Notes under the pieces: generated by a model
What the model was told of the DNA's origin: nothing
What the model saw: the letters and a program-made list of their open reading frames with translations, nothing else
Databases searched by the model: none
Program-made: the position numbers and the translations under genes
In this document: positions 1-12,719 of the stretch, in pieces
Layout of the letters: each line of letters starts with the position of its first letter
Numbering within the stretch: the first letter of the stretch is position 1
NCBI GenBank assembly: GCA_037903475.1
Contig: JBAJFG010000163.1
Coordinates: forward strand, 310,001 to 374,000
DNA: 64,000 bases
DNA from: Ancylostoma caninum
Taxonomy: Eukaryota > Nematoda > Chromadorea > Rhabditida > Ancylostomatidae
Direction: 5' to 3'

Positions 1-759
1 CATGGGGGAGAGTGATTATCGACGGATTGAGTCACTCAACCTGGTCGGGCTGTGTTGATGGGATTGACAGGGGCTGTTCAATTTTATATATTGCATACCA
101 AACCAATTTTATTCCAGTAGAATAACATCTGTTAATGTTTCTGCCTATCTGTCTAATGGTTGATTTAAGGCTGTGCTTAGGAGCTGTGATGGAATGGAGC
201 TGGGATAAGGATTCTCGAACAAGTCCGGCCCTGATATTTTAAACTGATAAGTAGTCTGACTGTGTTGGAATCCAGTAACATTCCCGGGGATGTTCTGAGC
301 TTCCGATTTATCCGGCGTGGAATAGTTTTTCGAGCAAAATGCGATATACATACATATCGTGATATCTTCATCAGCACTTTTCATCACAAGCTGTGATACT
401 TGAACAAAGCATCTCCTTTCTTGATCCTAGAGTAAATTGTCCACTTTAAAGAGAGCGTAGATTACAACATCCCCGGAGATGCTCATGAGTATCATCACTG
501 GGAAACTTGATACTTATCGTTCATTATCATGCCATCGTCGAGCGATAGCGTGTAGTCTTGTTTTAAATGCACCCACTTCAGCAGTCGGATTTTTCACACC
601 TGATTCGAGAAGTAATTCATCTTCTGGTTATGTCACCATCATCCTTTGTGGCAGCTACCTAATAGACATCAGTATAGCTGGTTCCTTTAAAATCCCGTGT
701 GTAGTGGTTCTGTATAGTGATCTTCCAACCTGATGAGCATAGGCATAACATGTGGGGAC

Positions 760-1175
760 CACCACCAATTGCGGCGCGTTGACGAGCGCTGCAAATGAAC
801 TTCTGTGAAAGAGTACAAGATGGGCCGAATTCATGGTAACAACACGTGTTTTCCTTCTAAAGAAACTGGTTTTGTCCTGAAATTAGAGGTCGGAAGGTTG
901 TTTCTAGAAATTACCAGGCCAGTACTCCAAAGTGACAGGCTGGACAACAATGAATCCTAATGCTTCCTGGTTTCATAGAGGGGCCACCAAATTGCCCAGA
1001 TCTTATTCAGCTGAGTCACTAGGTGATTTCTGTGCCAGAGGCATAGACTTTTTCACAACCTCTACTGAATTTGGATTATTTAAATAGCATTTCAAAAAAG
1101 TAGGGGATGAGTTGAAACTCGACTGCTTGCACGCCACTTTCTGTGACTTCACTAGGCGTCTTAGGGTCTGTATCG
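760..1175 (+). repeat. Dispersed repeat, copy 1 (pairs with 10.6-11.0 kb)
   Basis: Shares diverged but collinear sequence with about 10600-11035 in the same orientation. Examples are the stretch around GTACAAGATGGGC (about 815) versus GTACAGGATGGGC (about 10657), and the segments around TTGCACGCCACTTTC (1127) versus TTGTACGCCGCGGTC (10992). Each copy is bordered by an imperfect palindrome, though on different sides. The copies look like old members of a nonautonomous element; no coding capacity is visible. Confidence 0.6.
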
Positions 1176-1244
1176 TAGCAGAGGGGGGATAATTCGAGGT
1201 ATACTCGAATTATGCCCCGTCTGCTACGATACAGACCCTAAGAC
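1158..1244. repeat. 87-bp palindrome (fold-back)
   Basis: The left arm begins GTCTTAGGGTCTGTATCGTA and the right arm ends with its reverse complement TACGATACAGACCCTAAGAC. The arms continue towards a short centre near GGTATAC with a few mismatches. It would form a long hairpin as single-stranded DNA or RNA. Confidence 0.9.
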
Positions 1245-1495
1245 TGTTGTGCTGTGTTCAATGAGAGGCACTAAATATAAATCGTTTGACTCATTCCAAA
1301 TCACACTAAATATGTTTTCATGTGAGACCTTTTCTTTGTTATTTTTTTCTAATCTAGTTTTTTTTGAATCGGCACTCAATGCTCACTCATTTCGCGATAT
1401 TGAATGCTGTGATTTGGTTTTTAATAAGAATTCTGAGCATGATTGAGTCAGTCTTATGCGTTGACAAAAGTTTTCATATGATTGATGTGTTTCAG

Positions 1496-4400
1496 TTCAT
1501 CGTTCCACATCTCTCCTACTTGTGTATGGATGCGAACTGGGGCGTACGAAAAGCAGTTTGCGAAGTTTTCGTCGAAGTTGCTCGCCACACATCACCTTCG
1601 GTTCGACGTCTTCAGCTTGCGCAGACGTTTGTGAAGCTCCTCCACGATCCGTCGCGATGGGTAAGGTCTTAGCAGTTCTATCCATGGAGAGAGTACAGTC
1701 ACGGACGCAGGAGTTGCTAGCCAAGAGGGGGGGGGGGGGAAGGTGGGTGGTTAATAGTGGCAACTCTGCCAATTTGGGGACCAGGATGAAAATGGAGATG
1801 CAGGAATAATATTTTTATTAGTAAATAGTACAAAAACAAATATTGGTAAGACAACTATTTGAAAAATAGGAATAAAAGCAAACCATTGAATTCAAACTAA
1901 TGCAGGATTTATATGTATTTTGTAAATTAATTCCAAATGGGTCCCGCCTGCTTCCGCCAGTGGGAGAGGATGTTTGCTACAACTCTGTTCTCTCAATGCG
2001 CTTGTACATTCAAGGCAACTCACATCGAGAATTTAGATGCGCGTGGATTAGTGCGATTCTGGCATAGTATTAGTAGTTGAATGATGAGCTTAAAGTAGAC
2101 ATGTTAATACTTCGCGAAGGGTATCCCGATCCGTTATGCATGGAGCTATGCGGTTGATAGTCTAGTGTACATCGTCTTTGTTTTTTTTTTTCACATTGGA
2201 GGGATGGATCCTGTTGTCAAGAATACTGCTCTAGTTCGTTAATCTGGGAGCGGAGTGAAGGTTCCATACTAATGTTTTGTGTAAGCTGCATAGAGGTAGT
2301 GAGTAGTGCTTCTGCTAATTCCTGGGAAATATCATGTGATGGTTCTTCAGAAGTGCTGGTGCCAGGTTGGTAAAAATATTGTGTGCAACTTGCTCAATGC
2401 TCACACACCTTCACGAATCCGGACAAGGTTCCTCGTCTGAACAACGCAGTGACTGATGTTAAGTTTTCCAAGAAGTTATGGGAGGGGCTCCGTACTATGT
2501 ATGGATGATCTCCTGCATCCATTAGTGCGCTTTAACCCTTTGTAAATGAAAGAAAAGCGAACGACTCCCGAGAACTCGGGTGTGTGTAAGCCACATCTTA
2601 TCCTTGATATGGAAACTACACAGTTCTGCTAGTCTGGAATACAACATTTGGATCTTCTGTTCAGTGCAAGAGATGAATGGCAGCATATAAATTTAGCGGG
2701 CGTGCAAATGTTTGCATGTAAGTTGTGCAGAGCCAAAATACCATCGTGTGCGTTGTGCACCGACAAAAGGTCGCATGCAGTCCCTAAAGTGCGAATGATT
2801 GCACGCAAGTTGTTCTGCGTCCAGTCGAGAAGGGCTGAGTTGGACAGATTCCAGGTGGTTCTGTTCAAATTGATTGAATGGTTTTGGTCCTTAAATACAA
2901 ACGGCTCTTGATCAATTAACAAAAAACATTAAACATTAAAAAACATTCATTAAAAACGTCACTAGCCTCACATCGTGGCGAGAACTGGTAGATGAGCAGT
3001 TCTTGGAATGGGGATTTGCGAAAAAATTGGAATTTCGCCATTTTTGTCTAGACGTACTTAATTGCCAGTTCGCGATTGTTAATCTAAGCTTGGGTTCGCT
3101 GATCACAGTTTTGTTCACCGGCTCCGCCACTGAGAAACATCGGTTTCTGTACTGAGCACGAATATGATACATATGTACTTAAGAATGTGGGATTTCTAAT
3201 ATTAGGTTGGTGTAAAAAATGCGCGTTCTTTACGTTGACTTTATTTTCATCTCATAACTTCAATGAACGGAAACCTTATCGGACGACATACTTCCTTAGA
3301 TTAGCGGGGATCATTGCTCATTACAAGAGCAGGTCTCTCAGAGAACTGGGAAAACTGGGTAGCGAAGAACAAGAAAATTTTTCATCACAGGTCATCAAGT
3401 TTTGCAATTTTTTCTCATGGGGTAAAGGCATTGGGAGCTGAAGAGAGCGGTAGAAATGTTGCAATTTTCCTGGGGAATAGGGCTATTTGGGCGTTCCCTA
3501 GCAGAGTCACCAAAATTTAAGCCAACTCTCGAGAGCAAATTTTGGAGAAAAGTTGAGGTGCAGAAAATGTGCTTTTGAGCATCTCGAGCGCTTTTCCTGC
3601 AGACCGCTCGCGACTTTTACAGCAGATAACAGCAGTATGCATTGGGGACAAAAAGCTGCTTGGAAAGATCATCCATCTCGAATCCTAGAAATAACAAGGA
3701 AAATGCTTCAAAAAATGCTCATCCAAATTTGCCCAGAAGCGAAGCCGTTGCACCAGAGCTCACATATGCAGTAAGTGACATCCAAAATTAATAGAAAGAA
3801 GGTGTTTTGCACTGTATTGCTTGCGGTACTGCAGAAAAATCCTTGAAATTCAAAAAAATTGGAAACGAGATTTTCAGATATTTTCAACTGTTTCATGACT
3901 CCTAACTCCAGCCGAGTTCTCTTACACCTACAGCACAAAAGAGCTTGCTTCGCTCTATTAGTGTATAACCACAACTGGTTGCCATACTATGCCCGAAGAA
4001 AATAACATCATATTTCTTTTTGCGCCAGCCTATTATGATCGTTTTCCTTACTTTTTTAAACAGTAATTTTGATAAGAATTATAAGCTTGTGGTGGGTTCT
4101 CAGCATACTAACGGTGAGTGAGGTAGAATCTTCTTAGCAATTCACAAGCAGCTAAGCGGAACGATAAACCACTTGAGTGCCCAGGGGATAATCTCCAGCA
4201 TCTAATCGCGAAGGATAGCATCTACTACCCCCCTTCCAGAATTTTCGCCATATTTGTGGTCAGCGCCGTTTGCAAAACCTGGGGTTAGGTCTCCGTAGTT
4301 TTGCTTATCCCCAGCGAGTATATGTCACTTCCGTGGGCAGCGCCAAATCCATGTTTCGTAATTTCAAGAGGAGAGAAATGTCGGCGTTCACATTTTCAAA

Positions 4401-7400
4401 CAGAAAAGCATAAATAGACTTCTAGCACTGAACTGTAGCGTTTCCCATGGCCAACCTCATAGAGCGGATCTCTTCATATTTTCCCGCTCTCCCATTTTCT
4501 GTTTTCATGTTTGAAAAATTATTTCGTTATTTGCTTTCGTCATTAAAATCGTCGGTTCACATTTTTTGTGTAGTTCACCTAAATTCCACATCAGTGAAAC
4601 CGGTTATTTTCTTTTCTATCGCTTTCTTGCGCTACTGCAAGGTAGTTCCTGATGGAGTGGTAGGTAAATTCTGAAATTGTTGGGAGCGCTGGAATTATCG
4701 CATGATTGTGTCATCAGGCGCTAGAATTCGCTAGAGAAATCATATTGCCTGGACATATTTCTCTCTCTTTGAAACGTCTCCCGCAGTGACATTCAAAAAA
4801 TGCATGTAAGATAGAATGATTGGTAGATCTGACGATATTTACTGCCGAAGAAGAGAAGTTTACCTGCGCTTCCGAGCAGCTATGTTTTTGCTGATGCTCT
4901 GCAAGAACAGTGCTCTGTTTCGGGCGTCGGCTGAGAAAGCCCTTTTCTGGGATCGATTTGAATGAATGAATGTCGTCTCGTGGGAATAACAACGAGAGAA
5001 ATCCGAATGTTTTTGTTTCTGTGCACAGCTATTCACCTCTGGCAGCGTTTCGTTTCACGATGATTTACGCCAAATTTTTGCAGGTTTGGTATACTGCTTT
5101 CCAAGAATTGGGGCCATTCATTGCCACATTCGCCAACTCGAAGTTGTCAGGACTGAAGATAAAGGACGGACAGGTAAATTTTCCGATTTTTTTTTCGGAA
5201 CTGTACTTCACATGGAATATTCGTAGATACCCAAGAGTTTATAAATAAGTGCGAAGCGTGGGTTCTCGTGATTTTGGTATAATTTATAATTTCTAGGTTT
5301 GTGAAACGGACGGTCGAGATCCAGAAAACGTAGTCGCTGACATGGTTGAGTTCGAGAAGCTCCCAGCTGGATGTTACATGCCAGAGAAGGAAACCGAAGA
5401 AGAGGAGGCGGATGATAGTGGGCAAGAGTCGGACCCGGGCGACGAAGCTGGACAGTAAGCCATTTTCGTTGCGTTCCTCACGCATCTTTTCTCGGAGGCC
5501 TAGTTGCGTTACTTCCTTAAAAATGCTAAAAAAAACTGCTTGCAGACTAATTGATGGCCTACAACACATGCTGGATACATGGACAGCTGGACAGAAGAAG
5601 GCGTCGACCCACAGCGCGCCTCCAAGCGTAATGTCAGTGCTGGAAACCTGATTTCACTGTTTCATTCCCTTTCTATTTAATTTTTTCCTCACAACTATTT
5701 TCAGAGAGGGAGAAGCGTCGGGGTCAGGTGAACGTGTGAGTATCGCAGCCAAGTGTAACTCTTCGGATGATCTGTCAAAGTCGGTATTTTGATAACCCCA
5801 CAAAATATTTTCTATTTCGCTCTTGTACCATAGTCGTTCTCTCTTATTTTGCAGAATTGGTCTCGACGACAGCGAGTTGAACGATGAGGAAGATTTATTC
5901 AATACGACGCTGAACAGCTTCAATGATAGTTCTAGAAGTGAGGAGCAGGACGACTCCGTGACAGAGGCATGTTCAAGGGGTTTTTCCTAGTTTCACCAAA
6001 TAACTTCAAAATACAGCATATTAGCCGGAGATCCTATGGATTTTTGTGATCATGTAGTCTCTGAGACTTTAAAAAATTCTGCGGAGGACATACGATGGTG
6101 TGGCTCGTTCATTTAGTTTGCCTACAAAGAACTCCATCTCGAGGCTAGATTGTCTGTTGAAATCTTCTAGGCATCTTTATTCGAATTCCAGGCATTTGGA
6201 TGTGAAGGAAAGGTGACTTTGCTATTGAAAAACGTTTCAGAGTAGCATTGAATCCTCCATTTTTTTTTGATTTTGTACAATACTTTACAATGTTGTGTAC
6301 TTCTTATTGCGAAGATATAGACTCGTTTGTTATCCCCTTGACGACCGCGCCCTTTCTCCACGCGTTTCCACATTTTTCACGTTATGATTCTCTTCTCCCC
6401 TCCGAAGTTCCTGTCAAAATTCCTACGATTGCCCAATCGTACTCGAATAGAAGTACATATTATTACGTTACCATCCAAAGAAACCGGTGAGAACATCAAG
6501 GCTTAATGACCTCTCAAACTGAACCGTGCGAAAGAAAAGCATGGTTCACCGGTGAGCCACGCGGTCATCAGTGGGTTAAAATGGCCTCGGAAATGATTTG
6601 AGGTCAAGTAAAACGTACGCATTTGAGTAGAGCGATAGCCATTAGTTCTAATGAAGGATATATTTGCGAAGAATAATAGAGCTGATCTCAACGACCTACT
6701 GTCAGAGTGAAAACTGAATTGAATGCAACGCCGTGCACATTTTTTTGCTGGCTCAATTATTATATTTAGCGATTTTCCTCTCCTTTTTGGGTGGTCATCT
6801 TATTGTTAGCACTACATGTGCAATTCTATGTTGAACTTGAATTGCTCAGGCATCACTTTCATATGATATGAAATTTGAAATTCTTCCTCAATGTGTCACG
6901 CAATCGCTGAAACCGTTTAATTTCAGCCTTCCTCAGCGAACGTGGCCTCAGACTTCTCACCAGTTTCATATTGGTCGAATTCCTACGATTCGTTTGCTGA
7001 TGAGTAAGTGTGAATTATTCCCGCAATGCATTTTCGTGTGGAATTTTTGTGGAGAATGAATGGGAGTTTTTTCAGTGACGAACTGATAGAATTTGGTTCG
7101 TCAAAATCCGTCCCATGTGCACGTTCTTTTCTGGAGCGGCGCTTCGACGTGCTCTATGTGTCACCAGAACGCAACGCCACCCCTGCGGCGAGCCCGCGAC
7201 GAACGCCTCGAAACAGCGAATCGGAGCGGACGAGTTCAGAAGGAGAGGACGTATGCGCTCGATCTCCGAGCACACGCAAGAGCTCTGAAAGTACGAGGGG
7301 CCCAGCTGACGATTCGGATATATTCGTCGACTGCAGGAGCGAGCACGATGAGCAGGACGAGGACAGTTACGATGAAGACTCTGTACAGGTTACCTACTAA

Positions 7401-10400
7401 TTACTTCCGACACTCAATTAATGGACTTGGGGAGAAATTTCAAGCTACACTGCTATATGGTTCTATGTTTGTACTGTTCCAAGCCACGGAAAACTCTGCC
7501 ATGTTTGGACATTCGTGGGATATCGTAACCAGCTATCAGGTCAACATCCAGCATTCGTTAGAATCTGCCGGAATCTCAACGAGGAGAACTAGTTGCGATC
7601 GCGCCTTCACGGCTAGTGAGAGCGATTTAAGAGAAGCAGCGTACCTGATATTCCCGTAATCCCATGAATTTCTTTTTCCTTTCCTAGTGATCTCTTTGAA
7701 CCACGACAACGCCGCTGAAACATGCAGCTATGACATTTTGAACGCAAATGACTGCTGCGGAGCTAGTCAGTCTTTTTGTGACATTTGGGGATCTCTTTGT
7801 TCCATACTGCATTTCTTTGTTTCATACTGCAGCAGCTCTCCCATATCGCTTCTCTTACTGTCTCAACTAGTAATAAAATCCAAGTTTCACAGCTCGCAGA
7901 AGTTATCTTCCTTGTTTGGGAGAGATCAGGAGTGATAGTCCTTCGGCAGTAAAAGCCGGGAATTACATAGCAAAAATTTCTGTGAACGACACTTCAGATA
8001 GATGCTAGCTTCCTGTGCAAAGTCTGAATAGCTAGTAGTTTCCTAAAAAAGGCATGTGCTGAACGGGTACCATGGTCAGTGCACTCCAAATCACGCTACG
8101 TCCGAATTTTTATCTATTTTTTCCTCACTGCGGAAGCTGTGTATATAGCTATTATGCTTACTCACCCAAGGTATGGTAAGATATTTTCGTAGAGCGGGTA
8201 TTGGGTTGCGGGGAATAAATAAACTGAAGCTGTGTAGGCTTGACCCAGCAGTGAGTGGCCGGAGCAGAGATGGTGTGGCCACACCTCTGTTTAAATTGAA
8301 AATCAAGGTGTAAATTCAAAAAAAAAAGCAGATGATCACTGCACCGTTCTATGGCTATTCGATCTGTAGATACATACAAGCTGAACTAGGATGTGGCCAT
8401 GTATTCATACTGTAACACACTGTAGCAGATTGCTACGTAGAGCATTTGCAATGATTCCCATTGTCTCTCCAAGAATCCTCGCTCATTTAATGGTGATTAA
8501 CCCAATCCAGCCCGGTCCACTGTGATTTCTCAAAGAACTGTGCTTTAGAAGATTGTCCCGCAAGAACTGGTGGATAATTTCATGGGAATGGTTTTGCCTG
8601 GCGGAATGATGGATTCCGACATTAACAGACATTGCGCTCACAATTTCCCCGCTGTGGCGTACACGCTGGGCAGAGCGAACTGGCCACAGCTGAGAGATAC
8701 CTACAATAAGCTGGCCACCGATGATCAGGTATGCGTGCTTTACAAGTAGCTTTTGCGATCACGAGAATATACGGCGATGATGATGATGCTGCTTGATTCA
8801 GCTGCGAGTCCGTGTCTCGATAGCGAATTCTATCCATGAAATGGCAGCTATTGTGGGCGCACGACACACAGACGATGATCTTCTTCCCGTATTCCACGCA
8901 TACAGGTCTGCCTTCCTTCTCAGTCTCAACTATTCTCCCCAATTCCGACATTTCGCTGCATTCCCATGCAATGTGCTGCATCACCCAGGACATGCCAGTT
9001 TTGACCCACGCACCGGGTTGCGGTTTTCTTTGCATCGCGAGTTATGACATTTGTCGCTGTCATAATGTTGTTCCAGAGAGGACGCGTTCGAAGTGCGTGT
9101 GGGGCTGCTGAAGCATCTTTTTGAGTTTTATCGGGTGAGAATCTTTCGAATCGTCGTTTGTCAATCTCCTTATCAACCAGATCGTGAATTTTCTTGTACT
9201 TTTGCCTTTCATTTGTTCATTTTGTTCCCAGTGAATGAGTCATCAGTCTTGCTTTCACTTTTCCCGTCATCCTCTATCAAATCAACGATAAACTGACGAT
9301 TTCAGTGTTTATCTCCCGAGACACGTAAGGGTATGATCGATGCGCTGCCACAGTTTATGCCTATGGATAATTCGATGCTGAATGGCAATTGGCGATATCG
9401 GCACGAATTCGCTAAGTTAGTGCCTTTCTGGGATAGTTCGCAGCGCACATTATTGTTATTATTATCACATAACTAGCGGGAAGTGGTAACCTATTCATAA
9501 TCTCTGGAGTTTGACAAGTGACGCTACTATCTCCAACTGTTTGCGGATTTCATCACAAAAACCTAGTTGTATTAATAGAAATTCCTTTTGTATATTTCTA
9601 ATGTCGAATCATTAAATTGTGCAAATCCAAGGTTTCATCCACTCTAATCTTTAAACCTCCGACTGTTTCAGACAATGCAATAAGCTCTGCGAAATGTACG
9701 GCATCGAGGAGATCAATAGGACAATGAGCGCCATCGCTCTCACACTGGCTAATGGTATGTCTTGGTATCTGTTTCTGTGCTTTCTTGATGTTCCTGTTGT
9801 GAGTTTTGTGACTTATCACTATGTCACAAACCCCTTGCTGAGATCCTAATTGTACTGCTGGTCAGGCTGTTGAATTACCACCCTAATAATTCTGCGTGAA
9901 TTATGTGAAAGCTCTGCCTGAAACAGGAGGATGGTCGATTGCTGAGAATGGTCTCTATTTGGCAAGAGAAACAGAATCCTTTCAGAGGATTCACTTGGAC
10001 TGTAGTTGATAGCATTGCCTCGATGTTTACCCTGTTCAGAGTACACTCACTTCTATCACTTCGCGTCAGAAAGTGTTATTGAATTGTTCATAGTGTTGTA
10101 CTAAGTAGCCACATGAAGGTTTCGGCACAGCTGCGTCCTAAATACCGATCTATTTTTTGTTACTGGAGCGTTCTTGAGATTAGCCGACTGCAAAAGTAGC
10201 GAAAAGATGGTGAGAGTAGGTCCGAATCCAACTTTTGCTGCATTGGGGGGGGGGGGCTACAACTCCATTTTCAGTGTTTGCAAGGCATAGCAATTCCTTT
10301 GCTACCAGTTTCTAGCAGTGGCGGACGCAGAAAAAGGGCAGGAGGAGGGAGGGGGCACGTGGGAAAAAGTGGGGTCTTCACCCCTTTGGTAACCCAGAGG

Positions 10401-12150
10401 GAAAATAAAATTAATAAAAATTATAGTAATAAATAATTAACAAAGATTATATTAAAAATAATAATAAAAATGAACAATTAAAAATAAACTATTACAGGAT
10501 TTTTATTTGTATTGTAAAGTAGTTTCGAAAATTCCCCCCACCCCCTGTGTCCGCCACTGGTTTCTAGGTAATACTGCCGCTATAGTCCTTGAGGACTGTA
10601 GCACCCTGCGTCGCCGTCGCCGGCGATGGTGACGCAAGGTACTATACTCCTCGAGGAGTACAGGATGGGCAAGAAATACGGTAACAGCACTTATTTCTCC
10701 ACTGGAGAAAATTGTTTTGCCTTAAAGTTGAATTCAGTTGAGATGCCCTTTCACAACGTTTTACCAGCGCAATGCTCCGGCCCACAAATAATGTTTGATT
10801 AGGAACTCGACCAAAAATATATTTCAGGTCATATTGGTCTCACTGAGTTACCACTCATTTGCTTGGGTCTCATTCATTAGGGTTAATAGACTCTGGTGAT
10901 ACCCGAAACCAGGGCTTAAGTAACCTCTCTGAAATTTGGGATAGTTGAGTGAGCGCTTCAAAAAGTGTCGGATGACCTGAATCCCAACCACTTGTACGCC
11001 GCGGTCACTTCACTTAGCATCTTGGCTCCTGTGTGGGAGCTGACAGGGGATATCCCGAGATGAAGGGTTGCACTATGTTAAGTATGACTTACTGAAGATA
11101 AATACTACAAGTATGTTTCAAATCACATATAAATTATTTTTCGGGGTACATTTTTCTGTGTTACCGTATTTGTGACCCACCGTGTATAGCGGCTACCTAA
11201 CAGGTTATCAATGGGGTCACTTCCTCAGTTGCTGCTTGAGCTGTTCTTAAGTGCCCTACCCAAGAATCACAGTGAAACGGCTCTTGATGCGATCTCATTG
11301 CAGACCGCGTGTCTGAGGTTCGCAAGGAGGCTGTCCATCTTCTCTCACAAATACTTGCTCGGCTAGTTGATCACGAATGGGCAGACCTAACAAGCAAGCA
11401 GGAATCCAGCGTCGACTCTCCATCGGGCGCAACGTTAACGGAGCTTTTTGTACATGATCTGGTCAATGGATTCGCGAACACGCAGAAATGGACTCGACGT
11501 CAAACGTAGGTGTTTTCTCATGTTTTTATCCCCGAATATCTGTCCTCTTTCCTTGTTCGGATACTATCATCCTGGGAGATTCTAAACTTCCAATATTAGT
11601 TAAGTTTGTCACTCTACTTTGCAGATTTGCCTATGTGTGTGAGCGTGTTCTTCTCGACCATGCGTTGTCCATGGAGCAATTCCGGTACTTCCTACTGCCC
11701 CATTTGATAGCGATGGCTGACGACAGTGAGTTATCCTTGAGGGCTTTTGTTCTCCGTGAAATGCTAACAACAGTTCTTTTTGAAGGTGTTGTCAACGTCA
11801 GAATAGCAGTGTGTCGTGCCCTGTCGCTGTGCGACTCATCCGTACAGTCACATGCGATCGCGAGCGACTCAAGAAGGCTGTCACCACTGACAGTAGAGAC
11901 GGTGCTGGAGCGGCTGGCAGCAGACGCTGACATGGATGTCGCTCGAGCCGCTCGACAAGCGATGGGCCAGACAGTTGGCAACGAGACGGTCGACGTTTCG
12001 ATGCGAGGTTTTAGGATTAGAGAGAGGGAGAACGCGTTTCTCGATGTCCACTTAGTAGATAATTACGAGGAAGACGACATGAGTTTGTGTTCCGACTATA
12101 CGAACAGTGAAACACCGACTCGCAATAAGCAGATGGGACTTTCCGATTAG
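1496..12150 (+). CDS. ppfr-1: PP4 regulatory subunit 1 (PPP4R1/PPFR-1-like), 3' part
   Basis: This is a HEAT-repeat regulatory subunit of protein phosphatase 4; in C. elegans PPFR-1 works with the PP4 catalytic subunit PPH-4.1. My model has exons 1496-1660, 5084-5173, 5297-5454, 5546-5627, 5705-5727, 5855-5966, 6927-7003, 7076-7388, 8549-8728, 8802-8905, 9077-9134, 9306-9415, 9672-9754, 11304-11505, 11625-11725 and 11786-12150. They total 2223 nt (740 codons plus TGA/TAG-type stop), in phase at every junction. Exons 1-2 carry HEAT motifs (GVRKAVCEVFVEVA, DPSRW then FQELGPFIATFANSKLSG) typical of PP4R1. Exons 3-8 encode an acidic, serine-rich low-complexity linker. From exon 9 (IVPQEL...CAHNFPAVAYTLGR, LRVRVSIANSIHEMA, FEVRVGLLKHL, SEVRKEAVHLL) the C-terminal HEAT block resumes. 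The N-terminus is outside the window. Exon 6 appears to end in a GC donor (GAG|GCATGT). The two small exons 4-5 are the least certain part. Confidence 0.9.
1696..1962. mobile_element. Degenerate hAT-like MITE in PP4R1 intron
   Basis: Left terminus CAGTCACGGACGCAGGAG and right terminus CTGCTTCCGCCAGTG are imperfect inverted repeats. They closely resemble those of the better preserved element at 10316-10559 (CAGTGGCGGACGCAG). The interior shares a G-run near the left end and an A/T-rich core containing GCAGGATTT..TGTATTTTGTAAA. The flanking purine runs are only roughly alike, so no clean duplication is claimed. It begins 36 bp after the splice donor at 1661. Confidence 0.55.
3202..4033. mobile_element. 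Mariner-like element, decayed (TA target)
   Basis: The left end TTAGGTTGGTGTAAAAAATG and the right end, read in reverse, ATAGGCTGGCGCAAAAAG are inverted repeats of the mariner type. TA dinucleotides flank the element (3200-3201 and 4034-4035). It is about 832 bp long, shorter than an active mariner, and no continuous transposase is left. The small plus-strand frame at 3553-3774 may be a transposase relic but I cannot recognise catalytic motifs in it. Confidence 0.7.
10316..10559. mobile_element. hAT-type MITE with 8-bp target duplication
   Basis: The ends are CAGTGGCGGACGCAG and CTGTGTCCGCCACTG, inverted with one mismatch. The element is 244 bp and is flanked by a perfect 8-bp direct repeat GTTTCTAG (10308-10315 and 10560-10567). 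CAGTG-type termini with an 8-bp duplication are the hAT hallmark. The interior is A/T-rich with no coding capacity. It lies inside the intron 9755-11303 of the PP4R1-like gene. The perfect duplication suggests a fairly recent insertion. Confidence 0.88.
10583..10660. repeat. Imperfect palindrome bordering dispersed repeat copy 2
   Basis: Arms of about 33 bp (10583-10615 and 10628-10660) match in inverted orientation with several mismatches around a G+C-rich centre (GTCGCCGGCGAT). It sits immediately left of the repeat copy at 10.6-11.0 kb, while the 1158-1244 palindrome sits to the right of the other copy. Confidence 0.75.
10600..11035 (+). repeat. Dispersed repeat, copy 2
   Basis: Collinear, diverged partner of 760-1175 in the same orientation, inside the intron 9755-11303. 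Shared landmarks are GTACARGATGGGC near its start, TTCAAAAA about 310 bp later and GTACGCCGCGGTCACTTCAC near the end. Noncoding. Confidence 0.6.
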
Positions 12151-12696
12151 TTTTCGTGTTGCTTTGTGTTTTACGATTCAACCTCAGTTAGGCAGGACTT
12201 GCGATTTGCTCAATTTCTCATTGCTAAAGCAGAAAATGAGTTCGTGTGTTTGTGTTAGGGTTGCGCCCGGAGCGCAGCCGCAGCCATTGCTGTTTCAAGT
12301 CATGTTTCCATCGATTCTCTCCCCCCAGTCAATGTTTTCTAATTATGCTCTCGTAATTTCTCTAACTTATTTTTCACTTTTCCTTCTCTCTCACTTTCAC
12401 CATCTTGCGATTCTCTTTATTTCACTTTTCGCAGTTTGCTATCTCGCTTTCTTTACGAAGCACTTTCTTTACAACGTTCTTTCGCAGCAACGCCCCGTTT
12501 GCTCTGTTAATTAGGTGTTTGTTTGGAGAAGATCACTGTTGTCTCTCTGTGTGTGCTGGTCTGTGAACCAACTGAAATTTGATCATTGAATAGAATTCGA
12601 TAACTTATCGGTTTATCTCTGAAAACAATGCCCTCATCTGTGAACAAGACTTCGGTGCTCCTTGCAAATTGTGTTCACGTAGGGATCCGAAGGAAA

Positions 12697-12702
12697 AATA
12701 AA
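12697..12702 (+). terminator. Poly(A) signal AATAAA of PP4R1-like gene
   Basis: AATAAA lies about 550 bp after the stop codon at 12148-12150, in a T-rich 3' region, and is the first canonical signal I see downstream. The 3' UTR would then run to about 12.72 kb. Confidence 0.55.
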
Positions 12703-12719
12703 GATTAATCTCTTCGGTC

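Larger units (their letters stand above)
1..1495. other. Upstream/intronic sequence before first visible PP4R1 exon
   Basis: No open frame here resembles a known protein and none joins in phase to the exon at 1496, which starts inside a HEAT repeat. The stretch is therefore probably intron of the phosphatase-subunit gene, whose 5' exons lie left of the window. It contains a dispersed repeat (about 760-1175) that recurs near 10.6-11.0 kb, followed by a palindrome at 1158-1244. I see nothing else in it. Confidence 0.5.
1661..5083 (+). other. Large intron of PP4R1-like gene
   Basis: This 3.4-kb intron starts GTAAGG after the DPSRW codons and ends TTTTTGCAG before the VWYTAFQELG exon. It holds the degenerate hAT-like MITE (1696-1962) and a mariner-type element (3202-4033). 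Between them I see only A/T-rich unique sequence with short open frames that match nothing. Confidence 0.75.

Noticed and set aside
5147..5569. 140-codon minus-strand frame
   Set aside because: Antisense to PP4R1 exons 2-4, with no similarity of its own.
7093..7659. 188-codon plus-strand frame
   Set aside because: It overlaps the acidic-linker exon 7076-7388 in the wrong phase; the other frame joins both neighbouring exons and fits PP4R1.
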